Positions 26,211 to 34,889 of a stretch of DNA of 64,000 nucleotides are shown here, piece by piece; within the stretch, counting starts at the first letter, position 1, and every line of letters starts with the position of its first letter. This DNA comes from Hymenobacter sp. BT188. GTDB taxonomy: Bacteria > Bacteroidota > Bacteroidia > Cytophagales > Hymenobacteraceae. The position numbers and the translations under genes are program-made. The stretch lies in NCBI RefSeq assembly GCF_014333585.1, contig NZ_JACSCW010000004.1, forward strand, positions 248,001 to 312,000. Direction: 5' to 3'. Under the pieces are notes generated by a model that was not told the DNA's origin, searched no databases, and saw only the letters and a list, made by a program, of their open reading frames with translations.

Positions 26211-26675
26211 ATGCAAGCCCTCGACCTGCCGCCTTTCGAGCACAAACTTACAAAATCAGGCGCAAACTCCCTGATATGGGATGTATTGCGTCGCAAAAAC
26301 GTGGTGCTTACACCCGAAGAGTGGGTGCGCCAGCACGTAGTGCATTACCTCATAAACGAACTGAGCTACCCGCGCGGCCTGCTCAGCTTAGAGCGCGGCC
26401 ACGCATACAACCAACGTCAGAAACGTACTGATATCTGTGCATTCGGGCCTAGTGGTGAGCCCCTTTTATTGGTAGAGTGTAAGGCTGCCACAGTGCCTAT
26501 CACGGCTGCCGTTGCGCATCAGGTGACTACTTATAATCAAACTATTGGGGCGCCTTTTCTACTGTTAACCAATGGCTTGCAGCACTATTGCTGGCTAGTA
26601 GACTTCGCACAAAAAACCAATCAGCGCCTGGCTGAAATTCCGAAGTATGCGCAGGCACTTGCTCTCATTTCCTAG
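26211..26675 (+). CDS. Orphan type I restriction HsdR N-terminal-domain protein
   Basis: The 154-residue protein is a stand-alone version of the HsdR N-terminal nuclease domain. PD-(D/E)xK residues are visible as D74 in RTDICAF and E89-x-K91 in VECKAAT; a hydrophobic core and QVTTYNQTIGAPFLLLTNG follow, as in the family. No HsdM or HsdS is nearby, so it is not a restriction system; many Bacteroidota keep this lone gene. I chose ATG 26211; an in-frame TTG at 26202 would add three residues. GGAGG at 26204-26208 lies too close to the ATG to act as a normal ribosome binding site. Confidence 0.85.
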   Translation: MQALDLPPFEHKLTKSGANSLIWDVLRRKNVVLTPEEWVRQHVVHYLINELSYPRGLLSLERGHAYNQRQKRTDICAFGPSGEPLLLVECKAATVPITAAVAHQVTTYNQTIGAPFLLLTNGLQHYCWLVDFAQKTNQRLAEIPKYAQALALIS

Positions 26676-26685
26676 TAATATGAAC

Positions 26686-26792
26686 TCGTCTGTTATGCAG
26701 AGCGGTAGCGAAGCAGCTCGCGTGCTGATGTGAGATTACTAATTCAACGACCGCGAGCGAGATGCTTCGCTACCGCTCTGCATGACAGACGA
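26686..26792. repeat. Inverted repeat after the HsdR-N gene
   Basis: Arms 26686-26719 and 26759-26792 match at 32 of 34 positions. The arm contains GTCTGTTATGCAGAGCGGTA and GCGAAGCAGCTCGCG; the partner has GTCATGCAGAG and GAAGCATCTCGC. It is clearly the same family as 25138-25243, 1.5 kb away. Confidence 0.88.
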
Positions 26793-26804
26793 ATGAAGCT
26801 GCTG

Positions 26805-28706
26805 TTACTTAGGTAACTTATACAGGGAGTTATCTAGCAGTCCATTAGTCAGGAACTGCACGCTGGCACGCAGTTCTTGGCCGTACTGCTGGGCCTTATC
26901 AGCGTTTTCGACGGGCGTGGGGGGCAAATTATGGCGTTGGTACGGGTAGAGGCGCACTTTATCGTTGGCCGTCAGCTCCGTAACATAGTCGTTGTGAACG
27001 AGGTAGTAGGAGCCACCTGTTAGAAACAGTGCGCGACCATTGGCTAGGGTGTCGAATACGGAATAGCCGAAGGGCAGTAGTTTGCCATTAGCAGGCATAC
27101 CTAGATAGTCTAGCACGGTAGCCGGTACGTCAGCCTGCTGGGTGATGCGGCGCACATTGGCGGGGGGCAATTTTCGGCCCGGATGAAAAAGTAGCAGAGG
27201 CGTTTTGTAGCTGCCTAAGGTGTTTTGATACTCGGGCGTAAGCGTCTGAGACGTATGGTCGGCGAGTAGGATGAATAGCGTATTCTGGTACCAAGGCTGT
27301 TTGGCAGCAGTTTTGAAAAACTGACGGAGGGCAAAATCAGTGTAGCCGATGGAGGCGTGAATGGGTAATTTCCCCGGTGTAAAACGGTCCTTATACTTCG
27401 TCGGCACCGGGAAAGGCTCGTGGGAAGTGAGGGTGAAAACAGTGGAGAAAAACGGCTGTTTCTGCTGGCTCAACTCCTTTGCGAAATACTGAAGGTAAGG
27501 CTCGTCAAAAATGCCCCAATGCCCGTCGTAGTCGGGACTTTTAGCACCGCCGGGGTAGTCATTCAGCCCAAAATACCGCTGCACGCCCACCATGCCGGCA
27601 AACGTATTGAAGCCCATCGTGCCATTCTCGGCTCCATGAAACACCGACGTAGCGTAACCCTGCCGCCCCAGCAGCTCACCCAAGCCGTGCAACTCGTTGG
27701 TTTGGAAATTTGACGTAATAAACGGGCTTTCCATCAACGCCGGCATGCCCGCCAGCACGGCCGGCAAGGCCTCGATGGAACGACGCCCATTAGCATAGTG
27801 GTCACGGAAAAAAAGCCCCCCAGTGGCCAACGAATCGAAGAAAGGCGTGTAGCCACGGCCGCCGTTTTCGATGCCGGTATACTCGGAGGAAAAGCTTTCC
27901 AGCAGCAGAATAACTACGTTGTCGCGCGGGGCATCAGGGTTAGCCTCAGGCAGGCGGGACGCTAGCGCTTGCCGCAGCTCAGAATCAGACTGAAAATACG
28001 TTCGCCTTTCCACGGCTTGATAGCCCAGACTGCGCAGAAAAGTAAAAGTGCTATTTAGTGCCAAATGCCCTAACACTGGCGGCATCTGCACGAAGGCATG
28101 ACCAGTTCGCAAAGGCTTAAGCTGTAAGCCCCCCCGGATGCCAATTACAACCAGCGCCGCCACCAACACGACTTCCAGTAGCGGCCGAACGAGGCGGCGT
28201 TGCAGTGAGCCTGTTGCCGGACTGGGGGGCAAATTTGCGGGTGTTGGCATCGGATAGAAGTACCACAGCAGCCCAAACAAAACCACAAACGGCGGCACCA
28301 GAAACCAGTAGTGAAAAGCTAACTGACCCGCCTGCCGCTGGATGTCGCCGGTGATGGTAAACAGCTCATCGGTAGTGCGCCGCCCAATAAACTTGAAGTA
28401 CTGACTATCAATGATATTGAGCGCCATACCTGTCGCATTCAGGGTAAGATATACACCTCGCACGAAACCCTGCCAGCCTCTATCAAACCGGGGCACCAGA
28501 GACAGCAGCAGAAACGGCAGATTCAGCAGTAGCAGGGCCGCCATATCGAACCGGAAGCCGTGCCAGAACGCCCACGCTACCTCCGTCCCCAACGCTTCCC
28601 GAAATACTTCCTTATTCGCCCAATAAAAGCCTGCGCGTAACAGTACATAAACGCCCAGCAGGAGAGCAAAACGGCGGAGAAACAGGCGTAAAAGAGGTGA
28701 TGGCAT
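26805..28706 (-). CDS. LTA synthase-like membrane sulfatase/phosphoglycerol transferase
   Basis: Membrane protein of 633 residues. About five transmembrane segments occupy residues 5-195, followed by an extracytoplasmic alkaline-phosphatase-superfamily domain. Motifs: NVVILLLESFSSEYTG with metal ligand E270, HYANGRRSIEALPAVL where S310 takes the nucleophile position that is Thr in LtaS, YDGHWGIFDEP, FTLTSHEPF and LLADHTSQ. Such enzymes transfer head groups to lipids or glycans; Gram-negative members modify lipid A, glucans or surface lipids. The acceptor is unknown. It lies 10 bp downstream of the SMI1-like gene on the same strand. Confidence 0.87.
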   Translation of the reverse strand: MPSPLLRLFLRRFALLLGVYVLLRAGFYWANKEVFREALGTEVAWAFWHGFRFDMAALLLLNLPFLLLSLVPRFDRGWQGFVRGVYLTLNATGMALNIIDSQYFKFIGRRTTDELFTITGDIQRQAGQLAFHYWFLVPPFVVLFGLLWYFYPMPTPANLPPSPATGSLQRRLVRPLLEVVLVAALVVIGIRGGLQLKPLRTGHAFVQMPPVLGHLALNSTFTFLRSLGYQAVERRTYFQSDSELRQALASRLPEANPDAPRDNVVILLLESFSSEYTGIENGGRGYTPFFDSLATGGLFFRDHYANGRRSIEALPAVLAGMPALMESPFITSNFQTNELHGLGELLGRQGYATSVFHGAENGTMGFNTFAGMVGVQRYFGLNDYPGGAKSPDYDGHWGIFDEPYLQYFAKELSQQKQPFFSTVFTLTSHEPFPVPTKYKDRFTPGKLPIHASIGYTDFALRQFFKTAAKQPWYQNTLFILLADHTSQTLTPEYQNTLGSYKTPLLLFHPGRKLPPANVRRITQQADVPATVLDYLGMPANGKLLPFGYSVFDTLANGRALFLTGGSYYLVHNDYVTELTANDKVRLYPYQRHNLPPTPVENADKAQQYGQELRASVQFLTNGLLDNSLYKLPK

Positions 28707-28716
28707 TCTGCGAAAT

Positions 28717-29319
28717 CTAATCCTGAAGTGGCTTTATCGTCAGCGCCTGACCGTCGGGCAAATGCTTGATTTGCCGGTATAAATCAGCCAGAAAAGCCAT
28801 GCGCTTCGGTACTGAAGCCGGCGACAAAGTGGCTTTGTCGGTGTCGGCGGCAATACAAACGGGCGGATACACATGCAGCAGCTGACCAGGTAGCAGACCG
28901 CCACCCTGTTGCTGCCAGCGCCGCAAAGGTTCGAGCCCCAACGCATCGACCGGATACTTTTCAGCACCAATCAGGAAATGCTTGAAGTCAACTTCTAGTG
29001 GCGCGATTTCCCCGGTTTCCGTATCAAGAAATACGACTTCACCCTGCCGCAGCAAGAACTGATTGCCCACACAATCCTGAGCGAAGGGAATGTCATTTTT
29101 CAGGACTGTATCATAGGTTTTTTGCAACGCCTGCTCACCCTGCCACGCTTCCCGCAGCGAGTGCCACGCTGGCTCAGCACAGCAGCCCCGAATATGTAGG
29201 CCGCCGAAGTAAGCTACTACGCCATTCTGCTGCCGCAGAAACGTCTGCAACTCTTTAGGCAGCATGACCAGCAGCTTGTGGTCGGTGATAGCCTCGCCGG
29301 TATAAATAATTCCTTTCAT
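28717..29319 (-). CDS. SMI1/KNR4-like (SUKH) family protein
   Basis: The 200-residue soluble protein looks like the SUKH superfamily: LPKELQTFLRQQNGVVAYFG followed by LHIRGC and, later, DIPFAQDCVGNQFLL, VVFLDTETGEIAPLEVDFKHFL. Many SUKH proteins are immunity proteins against polymorphic toxins, but lone chromosomal ones also occur. No toxin gene is adjacent. The gene is 10 bp upstream of the sulfatase-like gene and probably co-transcribed. Family call is moderate, from pattern recognition alone. Confidence 0.65.
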   Translation of the reverse strand: MKGIIYTGEAITDHKLLVMLPKELQTFLRQQNGVVAYFGGLHIRGCCAEPAWHSLREAWQGEQALQKTYDTVLKNDIPFAQDCVGNQFLLRQGEVVFLDTETGEIAPLEVDFKHFLIGAEKYPVDALGLEPLRRWQQQGGGLLPGQLLHVYPPVCIAADTDKATLSPASVPKRMAFLADLYRQIKHLPDGQALTIKPLQD

Positions 29320-29373
29320 GTAGTAAAGTAAAAGCGCGCTGCAACCACAGGGTGTTACAGTACGCTATCAACC

Positions 29374-29410
29374 AAAAAGCCTTCCCGATAGTGTATCGGG
29401 AAGGCTTTTT
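29374..29410. terminator. Bidirectional terminator between SMI1-like and ald genes
   Basis: Perfect 17 bp arms AAAAAGCCTTCCCGATA (29374-29390) and its complement (29394-29410) with a 3 nt loop and A5/T5 flanks. It terminates ald on the minus strand, whose stop is 16 bp away. Confidence 0.9.
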
Positions 29411-29425
29411 AGCACAAATAAACTC

Positions 29426-30553
29426 TTAGGCGTGAGCGGGCTCCAATACGGAATCAACGCTTACCAGAGGCAGATTCCAGGCTTCGGCTACACCTTGGTA
29501 TACTACTTCACCGTTCACCACGTTCAGGCCCAGACGCAAAGCTGGGTCGCGGCGGCAAGCTTCCTGCCAGCCCAGGTTAGCCAGACGCACGGCGTAAGGC
29601 AACGTGGCGTTGGTAAGAGCCAGAGTAGAAGTGTAAGGCACCGCGCCGGGCATGTTGGCCACGCAATAGTGCACGATATCGTCGATGATGAAGGTCGGAT
29701 CTTCGTGGGTGGTCGGCTTACAGGTTTCGATGCAGCCGCCCTGGTCTACAGCCACGTCCACGAGCACCGTGCCGGGGCGCATGGTCTTGAGCATGTCGCG
29801 GGTGATGAGGTGAGGCGCTTTCGCCCCCGGAATCAGCACGGCACCCACTACAAGGTCAACGGTTTTGATGGCTTCGCGAATGTTGTACTCGTTGGAATAC
29901 TGCGTCACCACATTCTTCGGCATGAAGTCGTCGAGCTCGCGCAGACGGTTCAGGCTGATATCCATGATGGTAACCTGAGCACCAAGGCCGGCAGCCACTT
30001 TTGCAGCCTGCGTACCCACGATGCCACCGCCGAGTACAAGCACGTTGGCAGGCTTTACACCGGGTACGCCGCCGAGCAGAATGCCGCGGCCTTTCAGTGG
30101 TTTCTCTAGGTATTTAGCACCTTCCTGCGGCGCCATACGGCCGGCCACTTCGCTCATCGGAATGAGCAATGGAAGGGCGCGGTTCGGAAGTTCTACTGTT
30201 TCGTAAGCCAAGCATACCGCCTTGCGCTCAATCATGGCGTGGGTGAGCTCCTCGCCGCTGGCAAAGTGGAAATAAGTGAAGAGCAACTGGCCTTCTTTGA
30301 TCAGGCTGTACTCTTCCTTGATCGGCTCTTTTACTTTCACAATCATCTCAGCCTGAGCATATACTTCCTCGATGGTAGAGAGGATTAATGCACCAGCTTC
30401 TTCATATTCGGCGTCCTGAAAACCACTACCCAAGCCAGCAGTAGCCTGTACATATACGGTGTGGTTGTGCTTGCGCAGCTCAGCTACGCCAGCGGGCGTC
30501 AGGCCCACGCGGTTTTCGTTGTTCTTAATTTCTTTCGGTACGCCGATGATCAT
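29426..30553 (-). CDS. ald: Alanine dehydrogenase
   Basis: Reversible NAD-dependent oxidation of L-alanine to pyruvate and ammonia. The 375-residue length and residues match the family: R15 in ENRVG, K75 in VKVKEP and H96 in YFHFASG form the pyruvate site, and VLVLGGGIVGTQAAKVAAGLG is the Rossmann NAD site. VDVAVDQGGC, VPYTSTLALTNATLPY follow as expected. It is monocistronic, with a good -7 box at 30600-30607 and a terminator at 29374-29410. Confidence 0.96.
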   Translation of the reverse strand: MIIGVPKEIKNNENRVGLTPAGVAELRKHNHTVYVQATAGLGSGFQDAEYEEAGALILSTIEEVYAQAEMIVKVKEPIKEEYSLIKEGQLLFTYFHFASGEELTHAMIERKAVCLAYETVELPNRALPLLIPMSEVAGRMAPQEGAKYLEKPLKGRGILLGGVPGVKPANVLVLGGGIVGTQAAKVAAGLGAQVTIMDISLNRLRELDDFMPKNVVTQYSNEYNIREAIKTVDLVVGAVLIPGAKAPHLITRDMLKTMRPGTVLVDVAVDQGGCIETCKPTTHEDPTFIIDDIVHYCVANMPGAVPYTSTLALTNATLPYAVRLANLGWQEACRRDPALRLGLNVVNGEVVYQGVAEAWNLPLVSVDSVLEPAHA

Positions 30554-30599
30554 GGCAGAGAAGTGAAGATGGGTGGAATACGAGGGGTGAAAACGGCCG

Positions 30600-30607
30600 C
30601 AAAGATA
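30600..30607 (-). promoter_or_regulatory. Putative -7 box of ald
   Basis: Read on the minus strand the sequence is TATCTTTG, an exact TAnnTTTG match, about 47 bp upstream of the ald start codon. No convincing TTTG lies at -33. Confidence 0.45.
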
Positions 30608-30688
30608 AGGGATATGGCCTTTCGAGAAGTTTAAAATAAAGGCATCGATCGAAGCAAAGCCGCTTATTTCGATGTGCAGAGCAAGGGT

Positions 30689-31471
30689 TTACTTGAACGG
30701 TACAGCCGTGGCGCTTTCTTTTACCATGCTCGCCGCGTTCAGATCGCGCACCACATTGGCCTTGATGGTGAGCTTGGCAGGGCCTTCTACGGCGTTAGAG
30801 TTCAGCGTGGCTACATCCGTCATCTGGCCAAGCTGGCGCTGCGCATACAGAATCTCTACCACAGCGCTTTGGCCTGGCTTAATGGGCTGGGGGGCTTTTT
30901 TGTAGCCTACGCAGTTGCAAGGCGAGGTTACCATGCCCAGCAACAAATCCTGCTTGCCCGTATTTTTCACCGTGAACCGAGCAGAAGGCTGCTGGCCTGC
31001 TTCCATCTTACCAAAGTCGTGGGTAGTACGGTCGAGCACGAGGCGGGGCGCTAGTGCTTTTTGAGCAGGCGTGAGGCTGGCCTTAATTTCCTCCGGGCCA
31101 AGTACGGTGCCTTTGATAGTCAGCGTGGTGCTCGGCGTGCTAGCGTTGCTGGTTACAGTCACTGTTTTGTTGAACACGCCGGGGCGGCCGGCACTGCTGT
31201 ACACGGCTTTCACCATTCCCATTTTGCCGGGCAGCACGGGCGTCTTGGTCCAGTCGGGGGTGGTGCAGCCACAAGAGGCCTGCACGGTGGCAATAATGAT
31301 AGGCTGATTGCCAGTGTTTTTGAACTTGAATTCGTGGGTGGCCATCGTGCCCTCGGGTACGTTGCCGAAGTCGTGCTGCTCTTTTTCAAACGTCATTACG
31401 CCTTGAGCTTGCGCCGAAAAGCATAGCAACAGCAAGGCTAGAGTAAATAGGGGAGAGGCTAGGTTTTTCAT
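30689..31471 (-). CDS. DUF1573 protein, exported
   Basis: The 260-residue protein, from the ATG at 31471 (MKNLASPLFTLALLLLCFSA), has a signal peptide with likely cleavage after SAQA. Two DUF1573-type Ig-like repeats follow: HDFGNVPEGTMATHEFKFKN with SCGCTTPDW, and HDFGKMEAGQQPSARFTVKN with CNCVGYK. DUF1573 domains are beta-sandwiches common in exported Bacteroidota proteins, with no settled function. It is divergent from the E1 dehydrogenase gene. The upstream GTG/ATG start at 31546 would add 25 residues that do not look like a signal. Confidence 0.87.
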   Translation of the reverse strand: MKNLASPLFTLALLLLCFSAQAQGVMTFEKEQHDFGNVPEGTMATHEFKFKNTGNQPIIIATVQASCGCTTPDWTKTPVLPGKMGMVKAVYSSAGRPGVFNKTVTVTSNASTPSTTLTIKGTVLGPEEIKASLTPAQKALAPRLVLDRTTHDFGKMEAGQQPSARFTVKNTGKQDLLLGMVTSPCNCVGYKKAPQPIKPGQSAVVEILYAQRQLGQMTDVATLNSNAVEGPAKLTIKANVVRDLNAASMVKESATAVPFK

Positions 31472-31631
31472 AAAATGATAACAGTAAAGTCGGAGTAAAC
31501 AGCAAATTATGGCGCAATTGGTTGTAAAGGCCGAACGCAATTCCACAGATTACCCTCCAAAGATAGACAAAAACCCACCGGCCTCGTAGGGGGGCTTGGG
31601 GGGCATTTAGCCGGTATCGCGCCCAAATCTG

Positions 31632-31639
31632 TACTTTTG
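31632..31639 (+). promoter_or_regulatory. Putative promoter -7 box of the fused E1 gene
   Basis: TACTTTTG matches TAnnTTTG exactly. A TTTAG at 31606-31610 lies at roughly the -33 spacing. The predicted leader is about 60 nt. Two GGGGGGC motifs (31590-31604 region) sit just upstream of it. Confidence 0.5.
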
Positions 31640-31705
31640 TGCGCCGTTCGTCGAAACCCCCAGTTCTACTGATCGGTGCCATCTGCTTTATTTCTACTCT
31701 TTCCT

Positions 31706-34126
31706 ATGTCCACTGCCGAATCCGCACTTGCCGCCACCCCGGTCACCCTCAGCAAAGAAGACCTGCTCCACGATTATCGCCTGGGTTGGGAAAGCCGCCA
31801 CGCCTCCTTGGCCGGGCGGAAGGAAGTATTCATGGGTAAGGCCAAATTTGGCATTTTTGGCGACGGCAAAGAGTTGCCCCAGCTGGCCATGGCCCGCGTG
31901 TTTCAGCCCGGCGACTTCCGCTCGGGCTACTACCGCGACCAGACATTCATGATGGCCGCCGGCGAGCTGACATTGCAGCAATACTTTGCCCAGCTTTACG
32001 CCCACCCCGATGTAGAAGCCGAGCCCGCCACCGCCGGCCGAGCCATGAATGGGCACTTTGCCACCCGCCTACTCGACGAAGATGGTAACTTCAAGAACCT
32101 CGCGGAACTGAAGAATTCGTCCGCCGACGTTTCGCCCACGGCTTCCCAAATGCCTCGCTTGGTGGGCCTCGCTTATGCTTCCAAGCTGTACCGCCAAAAC
32201 CCTGAGCTGCATGATTTGACGCAGTTCAGCGTGAACGGCAATGAAGTCGCTTTCGGCACTATTGGTAATGCCAGTACTTCGGAAGGGATGTTTTTTGAGG
32301 CGCTGAATGCTGCTGGAGTCCTGCAAATTCCGATGCTCGTGTCGGTGTGGGACGACCATTATGGTATCTCGGTTCCGGCTGAATATCAGACTTGTAAGCA
32401 AAGCATCAGTGCCATTCTCAGCGGCTTGCAGCGCGAGGCCCCCGGCGAGCAAGGCTTTGAGATTTTTGTGGTACGCGGCTGGGATTATCCGGCTTTGCTG
32501 GATACCTATCAGCGGGCAGCCGATGTGTGCCGCCGCGAGCACGTGCCCGTGCTTATTCACGTGACGGAAGTAACGCAGCCTCAGGGTCATAGCACATCCG
32601 GCTCGCACGAGCGCTATAAAACCAAGGATCGACTGACCTGGGAGGAAGAACACGACTGCTTGCTTAAAATGCGTGAGTGGCTGCTCTCCGAAGAATATGC
32701 CACCAGCGAGGAGCTGGATCAGCTGGAAAACGAAGCGAAGAATACTGTGCGCGAAGCGCGTACTGCTGCTTGGGGGGCTTTTTTCAACCCCATCAAACAG
32801 GAGCGCGACGAGGTAGTAGTATTGCTGGAGAAGCTGGTTGATGAAACCGGCCGCCAGAATGCTCTGCACGAAATGGTGGAGCATTTGCAGCACAACCCCG
32901 CACCCATCCGGGCCGACATGGTGCGCACGGTTCGTAAGGCACTGCGCTTCACCCGCGACCAGCAACGCTCCGCCAGCCGCCGCGAGCTAACCAATTGGCT
33001 GGATCAAGCCCTAGCCGAAAACGCTGACCGCTATAACTCATATCTCTATAGCCAAAGCGAGCAGGCGGCGCTGAATATCGAAGTTGAACCCATCAAATTT
33101 GCCGAAAACGCCCCCCAGGTTGATGCCCGCGAAGTATTGCAGGCATGTTTCGACGCTAACTTCCGCCGCGACCCCACCATTTTTGCCATCGGTGAAGACG
33201 TAGGTCGCATCGGGGATGTGAACCAGGCATTTGCGGGTTTGCAGGAGAAATTCGGCGAGTTGCGCGTAACTGATACCGGTATTCGCGAGTGCACCATTGT
33301 AGGCCAGGGCATTGGCGCGGCTTTGCGCGGCCTGCGACCTATTACTGAGATTCAATACCTTGATTACCTGCTGTATGCCATCCAGATTTTGTCGGATGAT
33401 GTGGCGTGCTTGCAGTACCGGACCAAGGGCGGCCAGAAAGCTCCTCTCATCGTGCGGACCCGCGGTCACCGCTTGGAGGGTGTATGGCACAGCGGCTCAC
33501 CCATCGGTATGATTCTGAACAGCATTCGGGGTATGCACGTGTGCGTACCCCGCAATATGACTCAGGCCGCTGGCTTCTATAATACCTTATTGCGTAGCGA
33601 CGAGCCAGCCTTGGTTATTGAACCGCTGAATGGCTACCGCATCAAGGAGCGCATTCCGCAGAACGTAGGTGAGTTCACGTTGCCGCTTGGAGCGCCAGAA
33701 GTATTGCAAGCCGGCACCGACGTGACCATCGTAACCTATGGCTCTATGTGCCGCATCGTGCTGGATGCCGCCAAGCAATTAAGCGAAGTAGGTATTTCAG
33801 TGGAAGTGATAGATGTGCAGACCCTATTGCCATTCGACTTGCAGCATGTCATTGTCGACAGCATCCGCAAAACCAGCCGCGTGCTCTTCGCTGATGAAGA
33901 TGTGCCCGGCGGCGCTACGGCTTACATGATGCAGCACGTGCTCGACGACCAGCAAGCTTACCGCTTGCTCGACTCGCAGCCTCGCTGCTTGGCCGCTCAG
34001 CCTCACCGCCCGCCTTATGGCTCCGATGGCGACTATTTCAGCAAGCCCAACGCCGAAGATGTATTCGATACGGTGTACGAAATGATGCAGGAGGCCGATC
34101 CTAAACGCTTCCCAGCCATCTATTAA
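31706..34126 (+). CDS. Fused alpha/beta E1 component of a 2-oxoacid dehydrogenase
   Basis: Thiamine-diphosphate-dependent decarboxylase of a branched-chain 2-oxoacid or pyruvate dehydrogenase complex. The 806 residues (from ATG 31706) hold the E1-alpha fold in about 1-430 and E1-beta from about 455 (DPTIFAIGEDVGRIGDVNQA). In the alpha part the cofactor motif is GNASTSEG (187-194) with DDHYGIS (216-222) instead of the usual GDGxxxEG and NN; this form is what I recall for Bacteroidota fused E1 proteins. The beta half has the region IVRTRGHRLEGVWHSGSPIG. No E2 or E3 gene is adjacent. An alternative start at 31676 adds ten poor residues. Confidence 0.9.
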   Translation: MSTAESALAATPVTLSKEDLLHDYRLGWESRHASLAGRKEVFMGKAKFGIFGDGKELPQLAMARVFQPGDFRSGYYRDQTFMMAAGELTLQQYFAQLYAHPDVEAEPATAGRAMNGHFATRLLDEDGNFKNLAELKNSSADVSPTASQMPRLVGLAYASKLYRQNPELHDLTQFSVNGNEVAFGTIGNASTSEGMFFEALNAAGVLQIPMLVSVWDDHYGISVPAEYQTCKQSISAILSGLQREAPGEQGFEIFVVRGWDYPALLDTYQRAADVCRREHVPVLIHVTEVTQPQGHSTSGSHERYKTKDRLTWEEEHDCLLKMREWLLSEEYATSEELDQLENEAKNTVREARTAAWGAFFNPIKQERDEVVVLLEKLVDETGRQNALHEMVEHLQHNPAPIRADMVRTVRKALRFTRDQQRSASRRELTNWLDQALAENADRYNSYLYSQSEQAALNIEVEPIKFAENAPQVDAREVLQACFDANFRRDPTIFAIGEDVGRIGDVNQAFAGLQEKFGELRVTDTGIRECTIVGQGIGAALRGLRPITEIQYLDYLLYAIQILSDDVACLQYRTKGGQKAPLIVRTRGHRLEGVWHSGSPIGMILNSIRGMHVCVPRNMTQAAGFYNTLLRSDEPALVIEPLNGYRIKERIPQNVGEFTLPLGAPEVLQAGTDVTIVTYGSMCRIVLDAAKQLSEVGISVEVIDVQTLLPFDLQHVIVDSIRKTSRVLFADEDVPGGATAYMMQHVLDDQQAYRLLDSQPRCLAAQPHRPPYGSDGDYFSKPNAEDVFDTVYEMMQEADPKRFPAIY

Positions 34127-34144
34127 GCATCCGAATCAACACGA

Positions 34145-34178
34145 AAAACCCCGACTGGAAAGGTTCAGTTGGGGTTTT
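34145..34178 (+). terminator. Terminator after the E1 gene
   Basis: AAAACCCC (34145-34152) pairs with GGGGTTTT (34171-34178), with inner pairing ACTG/CAGT. The descending arm ends in TTTTCTT. Confidence 0.75.
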
Positions 34179-34206
34179 CTTATCTCTGCTTAACAACGAA
34201 GCTCGT

Positions 34207-34773
34207 TTAGCGCGGAATGGTGATGGGGTCTGTGATGATGGTGTTGCTTTTATTCAGTGCGCGGTCATAAATAAAGACTTCAAAGCGTACCACCTCGCCT
34301 GCTTTTAAGGGGTCACCAGCAAAAAAGTCCGTGGTAAAGCTTAAATCGCCGCGCAACGGTGTTTTGCGCCCGTTGCTATCTTGGTCAAGAGGAGGATATG
34401 TGCTGTTATAATTGTCATTCGGATTATCCAGCTCAAGCGCAACGAACTCGCCGGTAGCATTGCGAATAAGGGGAGTAATGTAGTAGTTGTTGTAAAATGG
34501 GTTTAGCGTCAAATCAGGATTCAGTCTGGCCCAAGGCGAACCTTCCACTTTATCCTGTTCACGTAAGCCCAAATCACCGTCGCCATCCTTGAAGCTAACG
34601 GTTATGGTCACCCGATCATAGAGGCCGAACCCATCGGATACGCGCTCAGAGGAAATGCTTTTAAAGCTAATAGAAGGTGTTTCGGGGTAATCGGGCATTT
34701 CAAGGCATGAAGACACTGCCAAGCCCGTGAGCAGGAGCAGAGTGCTTGTCCGAAGAGTACGAAGTAGGTTCAT
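34207..34773 (-). CDS. Hypothetical lipoprotein, 188 residues
   Basis: From the ATG at 34773 the protein starts MNLLRTLRTSTLLLLTGLAV followed by the lipobox SSC (Cys23), so it is an envelope lipoprotein. The rest is beta-rich with TITVSFKDGDGDLGLREQDK, a Ca-binding-like acidic turn, and VVRFEVFIYDRALNKSNTI, giving a fold that resembles Bacteroidota lipoproteins of the gliding/PKD-like kind. I do not recognise a named family. It is divergent from the LuxE-like gene. Function unknown. Confidence 0.75.
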   Translation of the reverse strand: MNLLRTLRTSTLLLLTGLAVSSCLEMPDYPETPSISFKSISSERVSDGFGLYDRVTITVSFKDGDGDLGLREQDKVEGSPWARLNPDLTLNPFYNNYYITPLIRNATGEFVALELDNPNDNYNSTYPPLDQDSNGRKTPLRGDLSFTTDFFAGDPLKAGEVVRFEVFIYDRALNKSNTIITDPITIPR

Positions 34774-34889
34774 ATCAGAGTAAAAAAGACAGGTCGAACG
34801 CGGCCTTTTCAGCCAGAACGGAAGATACAACTTCTCAACGAAGACGTGCTGCGTTTGTTATATCCAGCTTTTAACCCCACTGTTTTGCA

